A DNA stretch of 64,000 nucleotides from Chloroflexi bacterium HGW-Chloroflexi-10 (GCA_002840755.1 PHBZ01000006.1:116020-180019); one strand, 5' to 3'. Shown: positions 18,369 through 26,216, counted from the first letter of the stretch. Made by a program: numbers and translations. Notes: generated from the sequence alone by a model not told the origin.

Positions 18369-18410
18369 TGATACGCTGATTAGCGTATCATAAATCAAAA
18401 AAAATGTCAA
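18369..18410 (-). promoter_or_regulatory. CBASS promoter with palindromic operator
   Basis: The half-sites TGATACGCT (18369-18377) and AGCGTATCA (18382-18390) form a perfect 9-base inverted repeat around GATT. On the minus strand a consensus -35 box TTGACA occupies 18410-18405, and the operator lies where the -10 box would be (17-base spacing to TACGCT). A bound dimer would block RNA polymerase. A 16-of-18 match to the core of this site lies before the HTH gene at 19472-19489, so the repressor encoded next door is the natural candidate to bind both. Confidence 0.75.
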
Positions 18411-18420
18411 TTCTATCCCA

Positions 18421-19137
18421 TTAAAATAGATTCATTGATTGGGCAACTGTCTTACCTTCCTGTAAATAGTCTAATTTCAACAAACGAACACGAGCAGCAG
18501 CTTCTGATACCTGGAAAAACGATTGGACTTGTGTGATCATTTTCCGTCCGACATCAGATGCTGATGATACCTTTCCGAAAGTATTCGTATCTTTATAGAT
18601 TCGAAAGACTATTTCTTTTACTAAAGATAACGGCATTAAAAAGGCTCCTGAGACATAGCCAGCCTGCCATTCTAACCAATCAACATCGCGAGCATTTAAA
18701 ATAGTATCTCGATTGCATCTTATTGTTAGATCCCCTGAATCAGATTTAAAAAGACTGGGTTGCTCAAATGACCAGATAAAGTCATGAAATACTACATGCC
18801 CAAATTCATGGGTTAATGTTGTACGCAATCGATTGGCGTGGTTGCTTGATGTGGAAAGGAAATTTGATATCATAACGCGAGGGAGTGCCTTGTGAGAAAA
18901 AACTGTCATTCCTTCCACATTATTTCCCTCATTGCTTAAATCTGCATATAAATCTAGTTCAGATGTTTTTTGTTCGATTAATATTGTCAGGTCATTTGTC
19001 GAAACCGGATATTCAACTTTTCCATATTTTTCTCTAAGAAATGATGAAATTAAATTCTCACACTCAGAATCCAGTTCGAGCGTATCATAATAGGGACGCT
19101 GGGAAAATCGACCTGTATTATCGCGAACCCATTTCAC
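18421..19137 (-). CDS. capP: ImmA/IrrE-type zinc metallopeptidase, CapP-like regulator of CBASS
   Basis: 238 residues with the zinc protease motif HEFGH (110-114) and a downstream acidic candidate third ligand in DWLEWQAGYVSGAFLMP. ImmA-type proteases cleave the paired XRE repressor. In CBASS, HTH/peptidase pairs named CapH/CapP are known to release repression after DNA damage. Its start overlaps the end of the HTH gene by 20 bases, so the pair is translationally coupled. The stop lies 10 bases before the CBASS -35 box. The C-terminal ~70 residues are helical and could be the signal-sensing part; that is inference. Confidence 0.8.
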   Translation of the reverse strand: MKWVRDNTGRFSQRPYYDTLELDSECENLISSFLREKYGKVEYPVSTNDLTILIEQKTSELDLYADLSNEGNNVEGMTVFSHKALPRVMISNFLSTSSNHANRLRTTLTHEFGHVVFHDFIWSFEQPSLFKSDSGDLTIRCNRDTILNARDVDWLEWQAGYVSGAFLMPLSLVKEIVFRIYKDTNTFGKVSSASDVGRKMITQVQSFFQVSEAAARVRLLKLDYLQEGKTVAQSMNLF

Positions 19138-19450
19138 CTTTATTCCCTTTTAGAACTTTACGAAATGCTTTAAATGCATTCTCGATTTCTTCCGGTTGAT
19201 GGTTTTGTGTTTTTATATCGTCCGGCAAGGTTCCTGATAGAAAGCGTAAATAATCAAGCGAAAGATTTAATACAGTGGATATTTGTGAAAGTATTAATTC
19301 CCCTGGTGGATTGCGTCGATCATGCTCAATATCATTCAGATACTGAGCAGATATTGATTGACCATCTTCCTTACGTAACCGTTCAGCAAGATCTTTTTGA
19401 CTGAACCCCGCTTTTTTCCTGCTTTCGGCAATATATTGTCCGAAAGTCAT
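19118..19450 (-). CDS. capH: XRE-family HTH repressor, CapH-like
   Basis: 110 residues from the ATG at 19450, which has an AAGGAGG site; an upstream in-frame start at 19480 is disfavoured because it would lie within the promoter. The HTH covers roughly residues 10-65 (FGQYIAESRKKAGFSQ, then YLNDIEHDRR). The short C-terminal tail (PDDIKTQNHQPEE) could be the linker cut by the partner protease. It is probably autoregulated through the operator overlapping its own -10 box, and it probably represses the CBASS operon through the matching site. Confidence 0.82.
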   Translation of the reverse strand: MTFGQYIAESRKKAGFSQKDLAERLRKEDGQSISAQYLNDIEHDRRNPPGELILSQISTVLNLSLDYLRFLSGTLPDDIKTQNHQPEEIENAFKAFRKVLKGNKGEMGSR

Positions 19451-19468
19451 AATAGCCTCCTTGGAATA

Positions 19469-19489
19469 ATTATACGCCAATCAGCATAT
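19469..19489 (-). promoter_or_regulatory. Promoter and operator of the HTH-protease pair
   Basis: On the minus strand a perfect -10 box TATAAT spans 19474-19469. Overlapping it and extending upstream, 19489-19472 reads ATATGCTGATTGGCGTAT, which matches 16 of 18 positions of the operator core before the CBASS effector (ATACGCTGATTAGCGTAT). The overlap explains autorepression. No strong -35 box is visible. Confidence 0.72.
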
Positions 19490-19786
19490 TAGCATATTGC
19501 GATGAAAAGCGCAAGAGGAAGACTGAACAATTTTAGCTTTTCAGGATCAACTAGAGTTCCTTTTATTCTATTTGATGTCCAAGGGTCTTCAATCTCATTG
19601 CACCCCATTAAGAGAACGGTCCTTCACGCTACTTAAAACCTGTGCAACTTTTGGAAGGAACAACACCCAAATTTTTAAAATGATATTTCTCAGGTTAATG
19701 AAAAAAACATAATTTAATAATCTCCGCACCTTTGTTTTAATAATAACTAGAGATAATGTATAGTCAAGAATACTCTTCACAAATTG
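19490..19786. other. Intergenic region, no gene seen
   Basis: About 300 AT-rich bases between the CBASS regulator promoter and the end of the TS-like gene. No ORF with family resemblance and no clear stem-loop with a T tract was found. It marks the junction where the strongly AT-rich block begins. Confidence 0.5.
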
Positions 19787-20485
19787 TTATGATTGAACTT
19801 TATCAAGAACATTTAATTCTTGAACATCAGCATATAGGATTCCGATCACATGGGACAGATTCCCAGCGTCAAGGCCAATTTGATGAGCAATCCAATTTTG
19901 AATACCAGCATAAAGGTAAATGTCAGCAGGAAGAAATAAAAGAGAATTACTACTTCTCGAATAAAATATAGCATTTAAAGAGTTATTATGGAAATAAAAC
20001 TGAGCCATGATTGTTGATGGAACTTCTATAGCATTACCTAAATCTACTCTTGGGTCCCAAAGACTTATAATAGCTCGCCTTGAATAAAGATTTTCCTTAA
20101 GAATTGAAACTATTTTTTCTAGTTGAAAATACATTCTTTCAGACCAGGTAAAATGAAATTTTCCGGAGATCAATTTAGGTCTCAAATATTGTTCCCACAT
20201 ATGCCAGGCATTACCAGGATTTTGTGGTACACCGCTTAACCTTTCCATTAATTCTTTTTCAACCCATTCAAAGGGAATATTTAGTTTGTTTATTAATGCG
20301 AAAGGTACCGTGTTTGTCTTGATGCAATAAGCAATTCCAAATAACTCTATACAATTTCCTGGAAGTTGTTGAACTTTCTGAGATCTAATTTTTTCAAGGA
20401 GAAAATAATACGCATCTTCAAAAAAATTAAATCTCAGAAAACCATATTGATTTTCTTCATGATAATTATTAGTTATTTGATTCAT
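19787..20485 (-). CDS. Thymidylate-synthase-fold protein lacking the catalytic Cys
   Basis: 232 residues from the ATG at 20485 (GGGG 8 bases before it; an in-frame start at 20533 would overlap the previous gene more). The C-terminal half aligns with thymidylate synthase: SRRAIISLWDP matches the phosphate-binding SRR-I-S-W segment, and IEVPSTIMAQFYF matches the LAPCH-FFQF active-site strand. YSRSSNSLLFLPADIYLYA matches QRSCDVFLGLPFNIASYA. Three key positions differ: the nucleophile Cys is Ser (VPST), the RSCD Asp is Asn, and the base-reading Asn of FNIA is Asp (ADIY). Asn-to-Asp there is known from dCMP/CMP hydroxymethylases and favours cytosine. The His of DTHLY is also lost. So it may bind a cytidine nucleotide but cannot use the usual thiol chemistry. 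Last gene of the AT-rich operon, overlapping the PfkB gene by 17 bases. Confidence 0.7.
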   Translation of the reverse strand: MNQITNNYHEENQYGFLRFNFFEDAYYFLLEKIRSQKVQQLPGNCIELFGIAYCIKTNTVPFALINKLNIPFEWVEKELMERLSGVPQNPGNAWHMWEQYLRPKLISGKFHFTWSERMYFQLEKIVSILKENLYSRRAIISLWDPRVDLGNAIEVPSTIMAQFYFHNNSLNAIFYSRSSNSLLFLPADIYLYAGIQNWIAHQIGLDAGNLSHVIGILYADVQELNVLDKVQS

Positions 20486-21284
20486 TAAATAATCCCCATA
20501 CCCCAAATTCTCCCAATGATTTTTTAGAATCACGGATTGCTTTCTCGGTAGAACTTATGATATTACTATTAGATAAGTAATTACATAAGAAGCTACCACA
20601 AAACACGTCTCCTGCACCAGTCACGTCAAGAAAATTTTCTTCAGAGCAGGGAAATTCCAGAATACAATTTCCCTTTTTAAATATTCTAATTGGTTTTGAT
20701 CCTGATGTTACAACAAGGAGAGATATCACATTAGTGTCAATTTCATTCATGACAATATTGTATTCACGTGAATTCATAAAAACACAGAAAGCATCGGACA
20801 ACCAATCGCGCGTTTTCCTTATTTGGTCAGATATACTGGAGGAAATAAAATCTAAACTAAATTGTAAATTATTTTTAACTAATTTCTCTATTATTTTTCC
20901 AGACTCTAACGGGGAACGGCAGCAAATATGATAATGGGAGGGGATTAAATTAAGTGAATTAAAATGATTCTCAAGTGAGTTAGCAACTCCAAACTTACTT
21001 GATAAATCAATTAATTCACCGCTACTTGAATAAAAGATTTCAAAGCAACACGAATTCCCATCAATGATTTTGATGTTGGAAATATCAAGATAAGGTTGAA
21101 TTGATTTTAATAAATTATTACTATCTGAGCCAACAACGCTCACAAGATGGGGGGTAAAACCATTATAAGCAGCGGACAAAGCAACGTTTAATCCCCCCCC
21201 TCCCCAGAACTTGTGTCTTAAAATCCCTTCATAATATACAGTATCTTGTGACACGTTTCCGACGATGTAAATTTCATTCCACAT
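20469..21284 (-). CDS. PfkB/ribokinase-family kinase
   Basis: 271 residues. The N-terminal YIVGNVSQDT, the GGGGLNVALSAA motif (28-38) and the C-terminal anion-hole and catalytic-base motif DVTGAGDVFCGSFL (220-233, base Asp226) place it in the PfkB family. These enzymes phosphorylate sugars or nucleosides such as ribose, adenosine and pseudouridine; the substrate cannot be told here. It is shorter than a typical ribokinase (about 300). Its start overlaps the end of the HhH-kinase gene by 11 bases and its end overlaps the TS-like gene. Context suggests phosphorylation of a nucleoside or a sugar released from one. Confidence 0.8.
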   Translation of the reverse strand: MWNEIYIVGNVSQDTVYYEGILRHKFWGGGGLNVALSAAYNGFTPHLVSVVGSDSNNLLKSIQPYLDISNIKIIDGNSCCFEIFYSSSGELIDLSSKFGVANSLENHFNSLNLIPSHYHICCRSPLESGKIIEKLVKNNLQFSLDFISSSISDQIRKTRDWLSDAFCVFMNSREYNIVMNEIDTNVISLLVVTSGSKPIRIFKKGNCILEFPCSEENFLDVTGAGDVFCGSFLCNYLSNSNIISSTEKAIRDSKKSLGEFGVWGLFNESNN

Positions 21285-22620
21285 TATTTATAGCCTGACT
21301 CACCAGGTTTAAAATTTCGCTTCTTTCAGTCTTTATACAATTAATTTCAATTACCGGGATATAATCTTTTGCCTGAGTGACACACTTTTCATACTCACAA
21401 ATAAGTTCTGGAAGTTTTTCTAGAACTATTGCATGTGTTGATGCACTCTTCAGTAAACGCTTTCTAATACTATCAATGTCATCTTTTAAATAGATCATTA
21501 CTAAACCCTTATTCCTCGCCAGGTGTAATAAATTCATAATATCTGAATCAGAAAAGCGTGAATAATTCCTAATTGCTTTTCCATAAGCGATTTCTGAAAT
21601 AAAAGAGCGATCAAAAACGGTGGGGTAATCCGTATTCTGAATTAATTCATAATAATATTGGTAGATGTCTGTATGATTTGGATTATATGAAGAGTGGAAA
21701 ACGGAATAGCCTAACTTTCCTATTTCCAAGGCGAGAGTGGATTTGCCGACTTGGTCAGGGCCTTCTAATATTAAAAACCGAATCCCTCCTGGTTCGGGGC
21801 TAGTTGAATCACACATTTTTCCCATGCGATTTTTTGTATCAGAATCGGCTCGAAGAGGACAATGTGAAGGAATTTTTTTGTTGCAATAAAACCGCTTAAA
21901 ATAAATCAAGACTAAATGAGCCCACCAAATAGGAGTAGAATTTGGTTGAATCGCCAAATCAGAATAACCATTGTGAATAATTATTTTTTGTAAATCGCCA
22001 GATATTTTATTTAGTTGAAGCTCCAGCTGCTTCCGCATGATATCATGTGCGATAGGCCCATTTGGGAGATCGATTCCCATACATGGTCCTAAGAGGTCCT
22101 TCATTCCAGAATCTACTGGAAATATTCCACAATTGTATCCTTTAGCATACAGAATAGCACATTGGGCGACTTTATAACTCGCACCTTTTACATTATTTGC
22201 CACCAATGAGATCAATTCATCATTAGGTTGTGTTTTTAGCATTATTCCGAAATCTTTAGAATAATTAATGAAATCATTTAATGATAAAAAATATTTTTTC
22301 CTTGTATCAAATAAACCTATAGATCCTACTATTTCTTTTAACTCGCTATCTGACATATTACACAAAGTATCATATCCTAATTGTGTAACGGTATTTACCA
22401 TTTTTTGATAAGTTTTTATCATGTTATACGATATACGTGTGCTCCATCCAGCAATTAACATCCTTAAACGCCAGTCATCAACCGATAAAGGCCACCATAG
22501 GTTGTCATCATGGTTTTTATGCACTGCTTGATTTACATCGTCCAATCGTGAACAAACTTCAATAATATTTATTAACTGCTGGTTGTCCAGTATTTTAAGA
22601 ATTTTTGGGAATTTATCCAT
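21274..22620 (-). CDS. Fusion of HhH-GPD glycosylase-like domain and dNMP-kinase-like P-loop domain
   Basis: 448 residues. The N-terminal ~260 residues resemble the endonuclease III/MutY fold. VKGASYKVAQCAIL aligns with the LPGVGRKTANVVL helix and keeps the lyase Lys (Lys150), and IFPVDSGMKDLLG aligns with the VDTHV segment and keeps the catalytic Asp (Asp170). A following CNKKIPSHCPL keeps two of the four Cys of the iron-sulphur loop (Cys246, Cys254), so the cluster is probably lost. The C-terminal ~165 residues are a thymidylate-kinase-like P-loop domain: LEGPDQVGKST (Walker A, 285-295) and DRSF (337-340). From memory, helical-domain/P-loop kinase fusions were predicted as 5-hydroxymethyl-dU DNA kinases in phage hypermodification pathways; whether this belongs to them is inference. 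Ten bases separate it from the racemase gene. Confidence 0.72.
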   Translation of the reverse strand: MDKFPKILKILDNQQLINIIEVCSRLDDVNQAVHKNHDDNLWWPLSVDDWRLRMLIAGWSTRISYNMIKTYQKMVNTVTQLGYDTLCNMSDSELKEIVGSIGLFDTRKKYFLSLNDFINYSKDFGIMLKTQPNDELISLVANNVKGASYKVAQCAILYAKGYNCGIFPVDSGMKDLLGPCMGIDLPNGPIAHDIMRKQLELQLNKISGDLQKIIIHNGYSDLAIQPNSTPIWWAHLVLIYFKRFYCNKKIPSHCPLRADSDTKNRMGKMCDSTSPEPGGIRFLILEGPDQVGKSTLALEIGKLGYSVFHSSYNPNHTDIYQYYYELIQNTDYPTVFDRSFISEIAYGKAIRNYSRFSDSDIMNLLHLARNKGLVMIYLKDDIDSIRKRLLKSASTHAIVLEKLPELICEYEKCVTQAKDYIPVIEINCIKTERSEILNLVSQAINNVE

Positions 22621-22630
22621 GTCTTCTCCA

Positions 22631-23311
22631 TTATTTTAACATGCTGATTTTGTATTGATCATTTATCTCACGAGCTATAGCTATATTGCTAGACAATAAA
22701 GGAATTGTCACATTGTGGGAATTCTGCAGTTCTGAAAATGCAGTTACAGTATTTAACGCTGTACAACTAAAGAATACTGCATCAACGCCTTCAATGATTT
22801 CTTTTAAAAAGATTTCTATTATGTTTGAAGGTGGAATAAATCGAATTTCATGATCATAATCCAAAATCACAGATTTTTTTACTAAAAATCCAGCCTTCTT
22901 TAATGCAAAAGTTTCTGCTTCAATTGTTTTTACATCATAAGGTGCAATAAGCATGATACTTTTCGCGGAAAGTTTAGTTAATTGTCCTATTACAGAGTCA
23001 AATGCACTAATAAAACGAAAATCCCGATATTTTTTTGGAATTTTTATTAATTTTGAAGTTTCCATAATACTTGCAGATGTGCAACCTAGAACCAAAGTTT
23101 GCAAATCAAGGCCATCAAATTTAGATAAAGCATAAGGCATATCTTTTATCATCATTTCCATATAACCTGTATCATGCCCATTTCTAGGTAATATTTTGGG
23201 CCTCATCCGTGACCAATGAATTCCAATTTCTGGATGAAGCAAAATTGGTATTTCGTCTTCCATCGTTGTATTTACCCATGGGATTAGTATTCCGACTCGA
23301 AACCTTTTCAT
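22631..23311 (-). CDS. Asp/Glu racemase superfamily enzyme (maleate isomerase/AMDase-like)
   Basis: 226 residues. The start GILIPWVNTTMEDE and the two Cys motifs, LGCTSAS (Cys77) and FSCTALNT (Cys183), are those of the maleate cis-trans isomerase and arylmalonate decarboxylase branch of the Asp/Glu racemase superfamily. These two-Cys enzymes isomerise, racemise or decarboxylate small carboxylic acids. Its ATG follows the TAG of the reconstructed P-loop frame by three bases, with the ribosome binding site inside that frame. In this operon it may supply or trim a carboxylate side group; that is inference. Confidence 0.8.
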   Translation of the reverse strand: MKRFRVGILIPWVNTTMEDEIPILLHPEIGIHWSRMRPKILPRNGHDTGYMEMMIKDMPYALSKFDGLDLQTLVLGCTSASIMETSKLIKIPKKYRDFRFISAFDSVIGQLTKLSAKSIMLIAPYDVKTIEAETFALKKAGFLVKKSVILDYDHEIRFIPPSNIIEIFLKEIIEGVDAVFFSCTALNTVTAFSELQNSHNVTIPLLSSNIAIAREINDQYKISMLK

Positions 23312-23314
23312 TTT

Positions 23315-23589
23315 CTACTCTTCTTTAACTATGTGTTTTCTAACAATATCAATCAATAGCTCACTTATTTGATCTTGATTAATGCTCCTTGTACCAATCG
23401 AAATTACTTGAAATGGAAATTCGATAGAAAAAAACCAGAATAAGCGCTTTGTTGGTATTCAACAAAATGGAAAGTATCAAGATTGTATATTGATCTCATC
23501 ACTCTTATATTTGGGATTTGATTAATAGTTATGTTGGCTAATGTAGTTTTTCCAACAGCAGGATTCCCAATAACAAAGATTGTAAGCAT
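23315..23589 (-). pseudogene. Small P-loop NTPase, frameshifted at a T7 run
   Basis: From the ATG at 23589 the frame encodes FVIGNPAVGKTTLAN, a Walker A motif, and stops after 61 codons at 23404. Inserting one T in the run GGTTTTTTTCT near 23430 opens a frame that continues EFPFQVISIGTRSINQDQI to a TAG at 23317, giving about 91 residues and ending three bases before the racemase ATG. The tight fit to the next start suggests the longer frame is the real gene. Either the sequence has a homopolymer error, or the gene is broken, or slippage on the run makes both forms. Even restored, it is short for a kinase; the function is unknown. Confidence 0.6.
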
Positions 23590-23603
23590 TCTCGTTATAT
23601 TTC

Positions 23604-25124
23604 CTAATAATCCTGATTTATCACGATCCCTTGAAGCAATCTGTAGTCTAGGTTTTTTGTGATTTGAACATCGTAATAATTGTATGGCGTTAATTGATTG
23701 CCAATCACCTTAATCCTTATTGGACAGGTTCCCAACGTACGCAGATAACTATTTCCGTCTTTTAGAACTACCTCTCTGTTGTTTTTTATAATTTTTCCAA
23801 CCGTATAAACCCGGCTTTGCATCGGTAAAACAAACAAGTTAACAATATCATTGAACCATTTTAAATACTCGTCATTCGAGGTAGGTCCATCATTAAAACT
23901 AATTCCAGTAGGTCTTGTCATTTTTCGGAAGAACAATCTTGCAGTAAAGAGGCCATTATTTAAAATTTTTGCCAAGTATTCCAAATTTGTTTGGTGTGTA
24001 GAAAATGTTTGACTTGGTAATCCATAAATTAGGTTTATTCCAGGTAACAGCTTTGGTAGGCAATCATCACCTCTTTCAGAGCCAATTTCACTAATAATTG
24101 AAATCGCTTTATATGCTTGCTCGGCCGTACCGGTTTTTCGTATGGTTGTTCTTACATTATCATCAAAAGATTCGATCCCCAATGGAGCAATATTTCCCGA
24201 TGTACAATAACGAACAATTTCTTTGATAATTTTAATTCCATTTTTTGATATTACACTAACGATATTAGCATTATCTATATGCAACATAGATAAATTTGGA
24301 CAACCATCTCTAATTTCAGCTAATAAACGATGTACTTGTGATATATCCTGATTTTGGTATTGAAAGAAATTTGGCTGTCGCCCTAATCGAAAATACCGTA
24401 CACCAGTACGGTAAAGGGTCTTGATTTGCGAGGTTATTGATTCTGGAGTTCTATATGATGGCGTAATCTTCCTTACAGACTCGATACAGAAACTGCAAAA
24501 AGGAGTATTGCATCCTGCTCCGGTTTCAATTTCTGCAATTATTGGATACTTTAATTGTTGGATAATCTGAGGTTCACTACTCGAAATTTTTTCAAGCAAA
24601 TCGTAATTCGGTGGAAAAATATCAGCATGTTTGTTGTTTTCAATCACATACCTATATGTATTTCCAAATTCAACATGATCGATTATTGTTCGAAGTTTTG
24701 AGTTCTGATAATCTGGGGAAATCCCATCAACTGTTCCCAACACATAAAATAAAATTTTTCTTGATTTAGTTAATTTTAGGAATTCATAAACTTCATCACT
24801 CTTTGGGGGAATTGTCGAAAAGTACTTATAATCGACAAAACAACCCATAATGATATAAATCAGCTTAGCCTTTTGTATAATCTCTAAAGCATTGTCACAA
24901 TTATTTGTTGTATTTAAGGTACTTATGTCGGAATTGTATTCATCACCAGAAACTCCCCTTGTAATAAAACGAAGATCATCAATTGTTAAATAATAATGAT
25001 CAATTCCTAAATAGGTTAGAGCTTGTGACAAATGAATCTGATGAGTGCCAAGATAGGGTCTAACTCCATATCCAGAAGGTTCATCTGTATAACAATCTAA
25101 AATTACTGTTTCTATAATCTTCAT
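23604..25124 (-). CDS. Radical SAM enzyme with DEP-GV-PY N-terminal motif
   Basis: 506 residues. The cluster-binding motif is CNTPFCSFC (Cys205, Cys210, Cys213; C-x4-C-x2-C, one residue longer than the classic spacing). The N-terminus, ILDCYTDEPSGYGVRPYLG followed by YLTIDDLR, resembles the COG1031-type radical SAM proteins best known from archaea, of unassigned function; that family usually ends in an HhH motif. GGAGGGAG precedes the ATG, so the start is secure. First gene of the AT-rich operon. Radical SAM enzymes do hard carbon-centred chemistry, so this is likely the step that gives the pathway product its unusual bond; the substrate is unknown. Confidence 0.78.
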   Translation of the reverse strand: MKIIETVILDCYTDEPSGYGVRPYLGTHQIHLSQALTYLGIDHYYLTIDDLRFITRGVSGDEYNSDISTLNTTNNCDNALEIIQKAKLIYIIMGCFVDYKYFSTIPPKSDEVYEFLKLTKSRKILFYVLGTVDGISPDYQNSKLRTIIDHVEFGNTYRYVIENNKHADIFPPNYDLLEKISSSEPQIIQQLKYPIIAEIETGAGCNTPFCSFCIESVRKITPSYRTPESITSQIKTLYRTGVRYFRLGRQPNFFQYQNQDISQVHRLLAEIRDGCPNLSMLHIDNANIVSVISKNGIKIIKEIVRYCTSGNIAPLGIESFDDNVRTTIRKTGTAEQAYKAISIISEIGSERGDDCLPKLLPGINLIYGLPSQTFSTHQTNLEYLAKILNNGLFTARLFFRKMTRPTGISFNDGPTSNDEYLKWFNDIVNLFVLPMQSRVYTVGKIIKNNREVVLKDGNSYLRTLGTCPIRIKVIGNQLTPYNYYDVQITKNLDYRLLQGIVINQDY

Positions 25125-25460
25125 ACTCCCTCCTGAACCAATAGTGTAGCATTCCTAGCTAAGTCACATTGAGAAAGTGCTTGTATTATTGGATTGTTTG
25201 TTCCAAAATCTATTAAAGTGGGAATTTTCTATCCCCATTAGTTCTCATGAAAACCTTATCCCTAATTTAGGTTAATTATACAGCAATGAAGAATGAAAAG
25301 CAAAAAATAATAAGAAAATAACGGGTAGGACAACACTAAAGAGTGGTCAGAAGCCATGACGAAATAACCGCGACTTGAAAGAATTAGAAAATCTACCGCC
25401 ACCAAGTTTTTTAATCCAGGGTCGCGGTGGTGTTTTACATAAGAACAATTCTTCCAAAGT
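25125..25460. other. Upstream region of the AT-rich operon, no gene seen
   Basis: AT-rich spacer between the radical SAM gene and the transposase relic. On the minus strand TACACT at about 25149-25144 could serve as a -10 box for the operon, with a leader of only ~15 bases; no good -35 box is visible. Near 25395-25440 the strings CCGCCACC and GGTCGCGGTGG could be remains of an element end. Confidence 0.35.
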
Positions 25461-26040
25461 TCAATGGTGATCCGTCAGCCCAGCCGCCAAAGCCGGAGTA
25501 CGCTGTACCCATTGGAATCCTCTTCGTCCAACGAATAGGCGCAGACGTTGGCGAATGGTGGCATTGAGTCGTTCAATATAAGCAGTATTAATCATGCCGC
25601 CACCTTGCGTATCTTGAAGGATCCGGTCGATCAGCGTCTTTGCACCTAGCACAATGACGCGCCGAACGTTCCAAACCCCGGCTTGTTTGGATTTAATCAC
25701 CTAAACAAAAGCGATATTCGGCCATTGCACTAATGTCATCCGTCCAATCTGACCGGCAGCGCGCGGAAAACCGCTACGAAAAGCATCCCGAAAGACTGCC
25801 AAATAGGTGTTCAAACCATCCACTGCAATCAGAAGGGGCCGACATAGCGCAATTTTGCGTACCTGTTGTGCCATTTTCTTCAATAGTGCCGTATCTCGAT
25901 AAGCACTGACTAATCCTCCCAGTCACAAGCGTGTCTTGACCATCATTGCCATTGACAATGACTACTCAGATTGTTCCCTTCTGCGTTTTGGTTTTGATTT
26001 CATCTACCTGCACCTGTCCTAAATCTAGTTGATCAGTGGA
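25461..26040 (-). pseudogene. Decayed DDE transposase
   Basis: Pieces of one transposase can be read in order on the minus strand: QVQVDEIKTKTQ (first catalytic Asp, near 26015-25980), a TGA where Trp is expected, a frame change, SAYRDTALLKKMAQQVR, LIAVDGLNTYLAVFRD (second Asp), an in-frame TAG at 25703-25701, then SKQAGVWNVRRV and MINTAYIERLNATIRQRL (third acidic residue). Two nonsense codons and at least one frameshift make it non-functional. The INTAYIERLNATxRxRL ending is typical of IS1-like transposases common in Chloroflexota; the family call is tentative. Further relics may reach 26213. It shows past mobile-element activity at the junction between the AT-rich operon and the replication module. 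Confidence 0.8.
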
Positions 26041-26216
26041 TCAAAAGGGGTGTTACCGGCGTTAGCTGGGTTGAAAGTGTGCTTACCAACCATGGCGCTG
26101 ATATATACCTGGGGAAAAACAATAGGAAACCCAATCTGGTGTACAAATGCACAAAAGTGCGTTGATTGATGCTGCCAAATACATTTTACCCAATGTGACC
26201 ATGAATGAATCACGCC

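Noticed and set aside
14844..19450. CBASS type II with full E1-E2 and JAB proteins
   Set aside because: No Cap2-size E1 or JAB (Cap3) gene is present; only a short E2-like protein is seen.
19787..20485. Ordinary thymidylate synthase
   Set aside because: The catalytic Cys, the RSCD Asp and the DTHLY His are all replaced, so normal TS activity is not expected.
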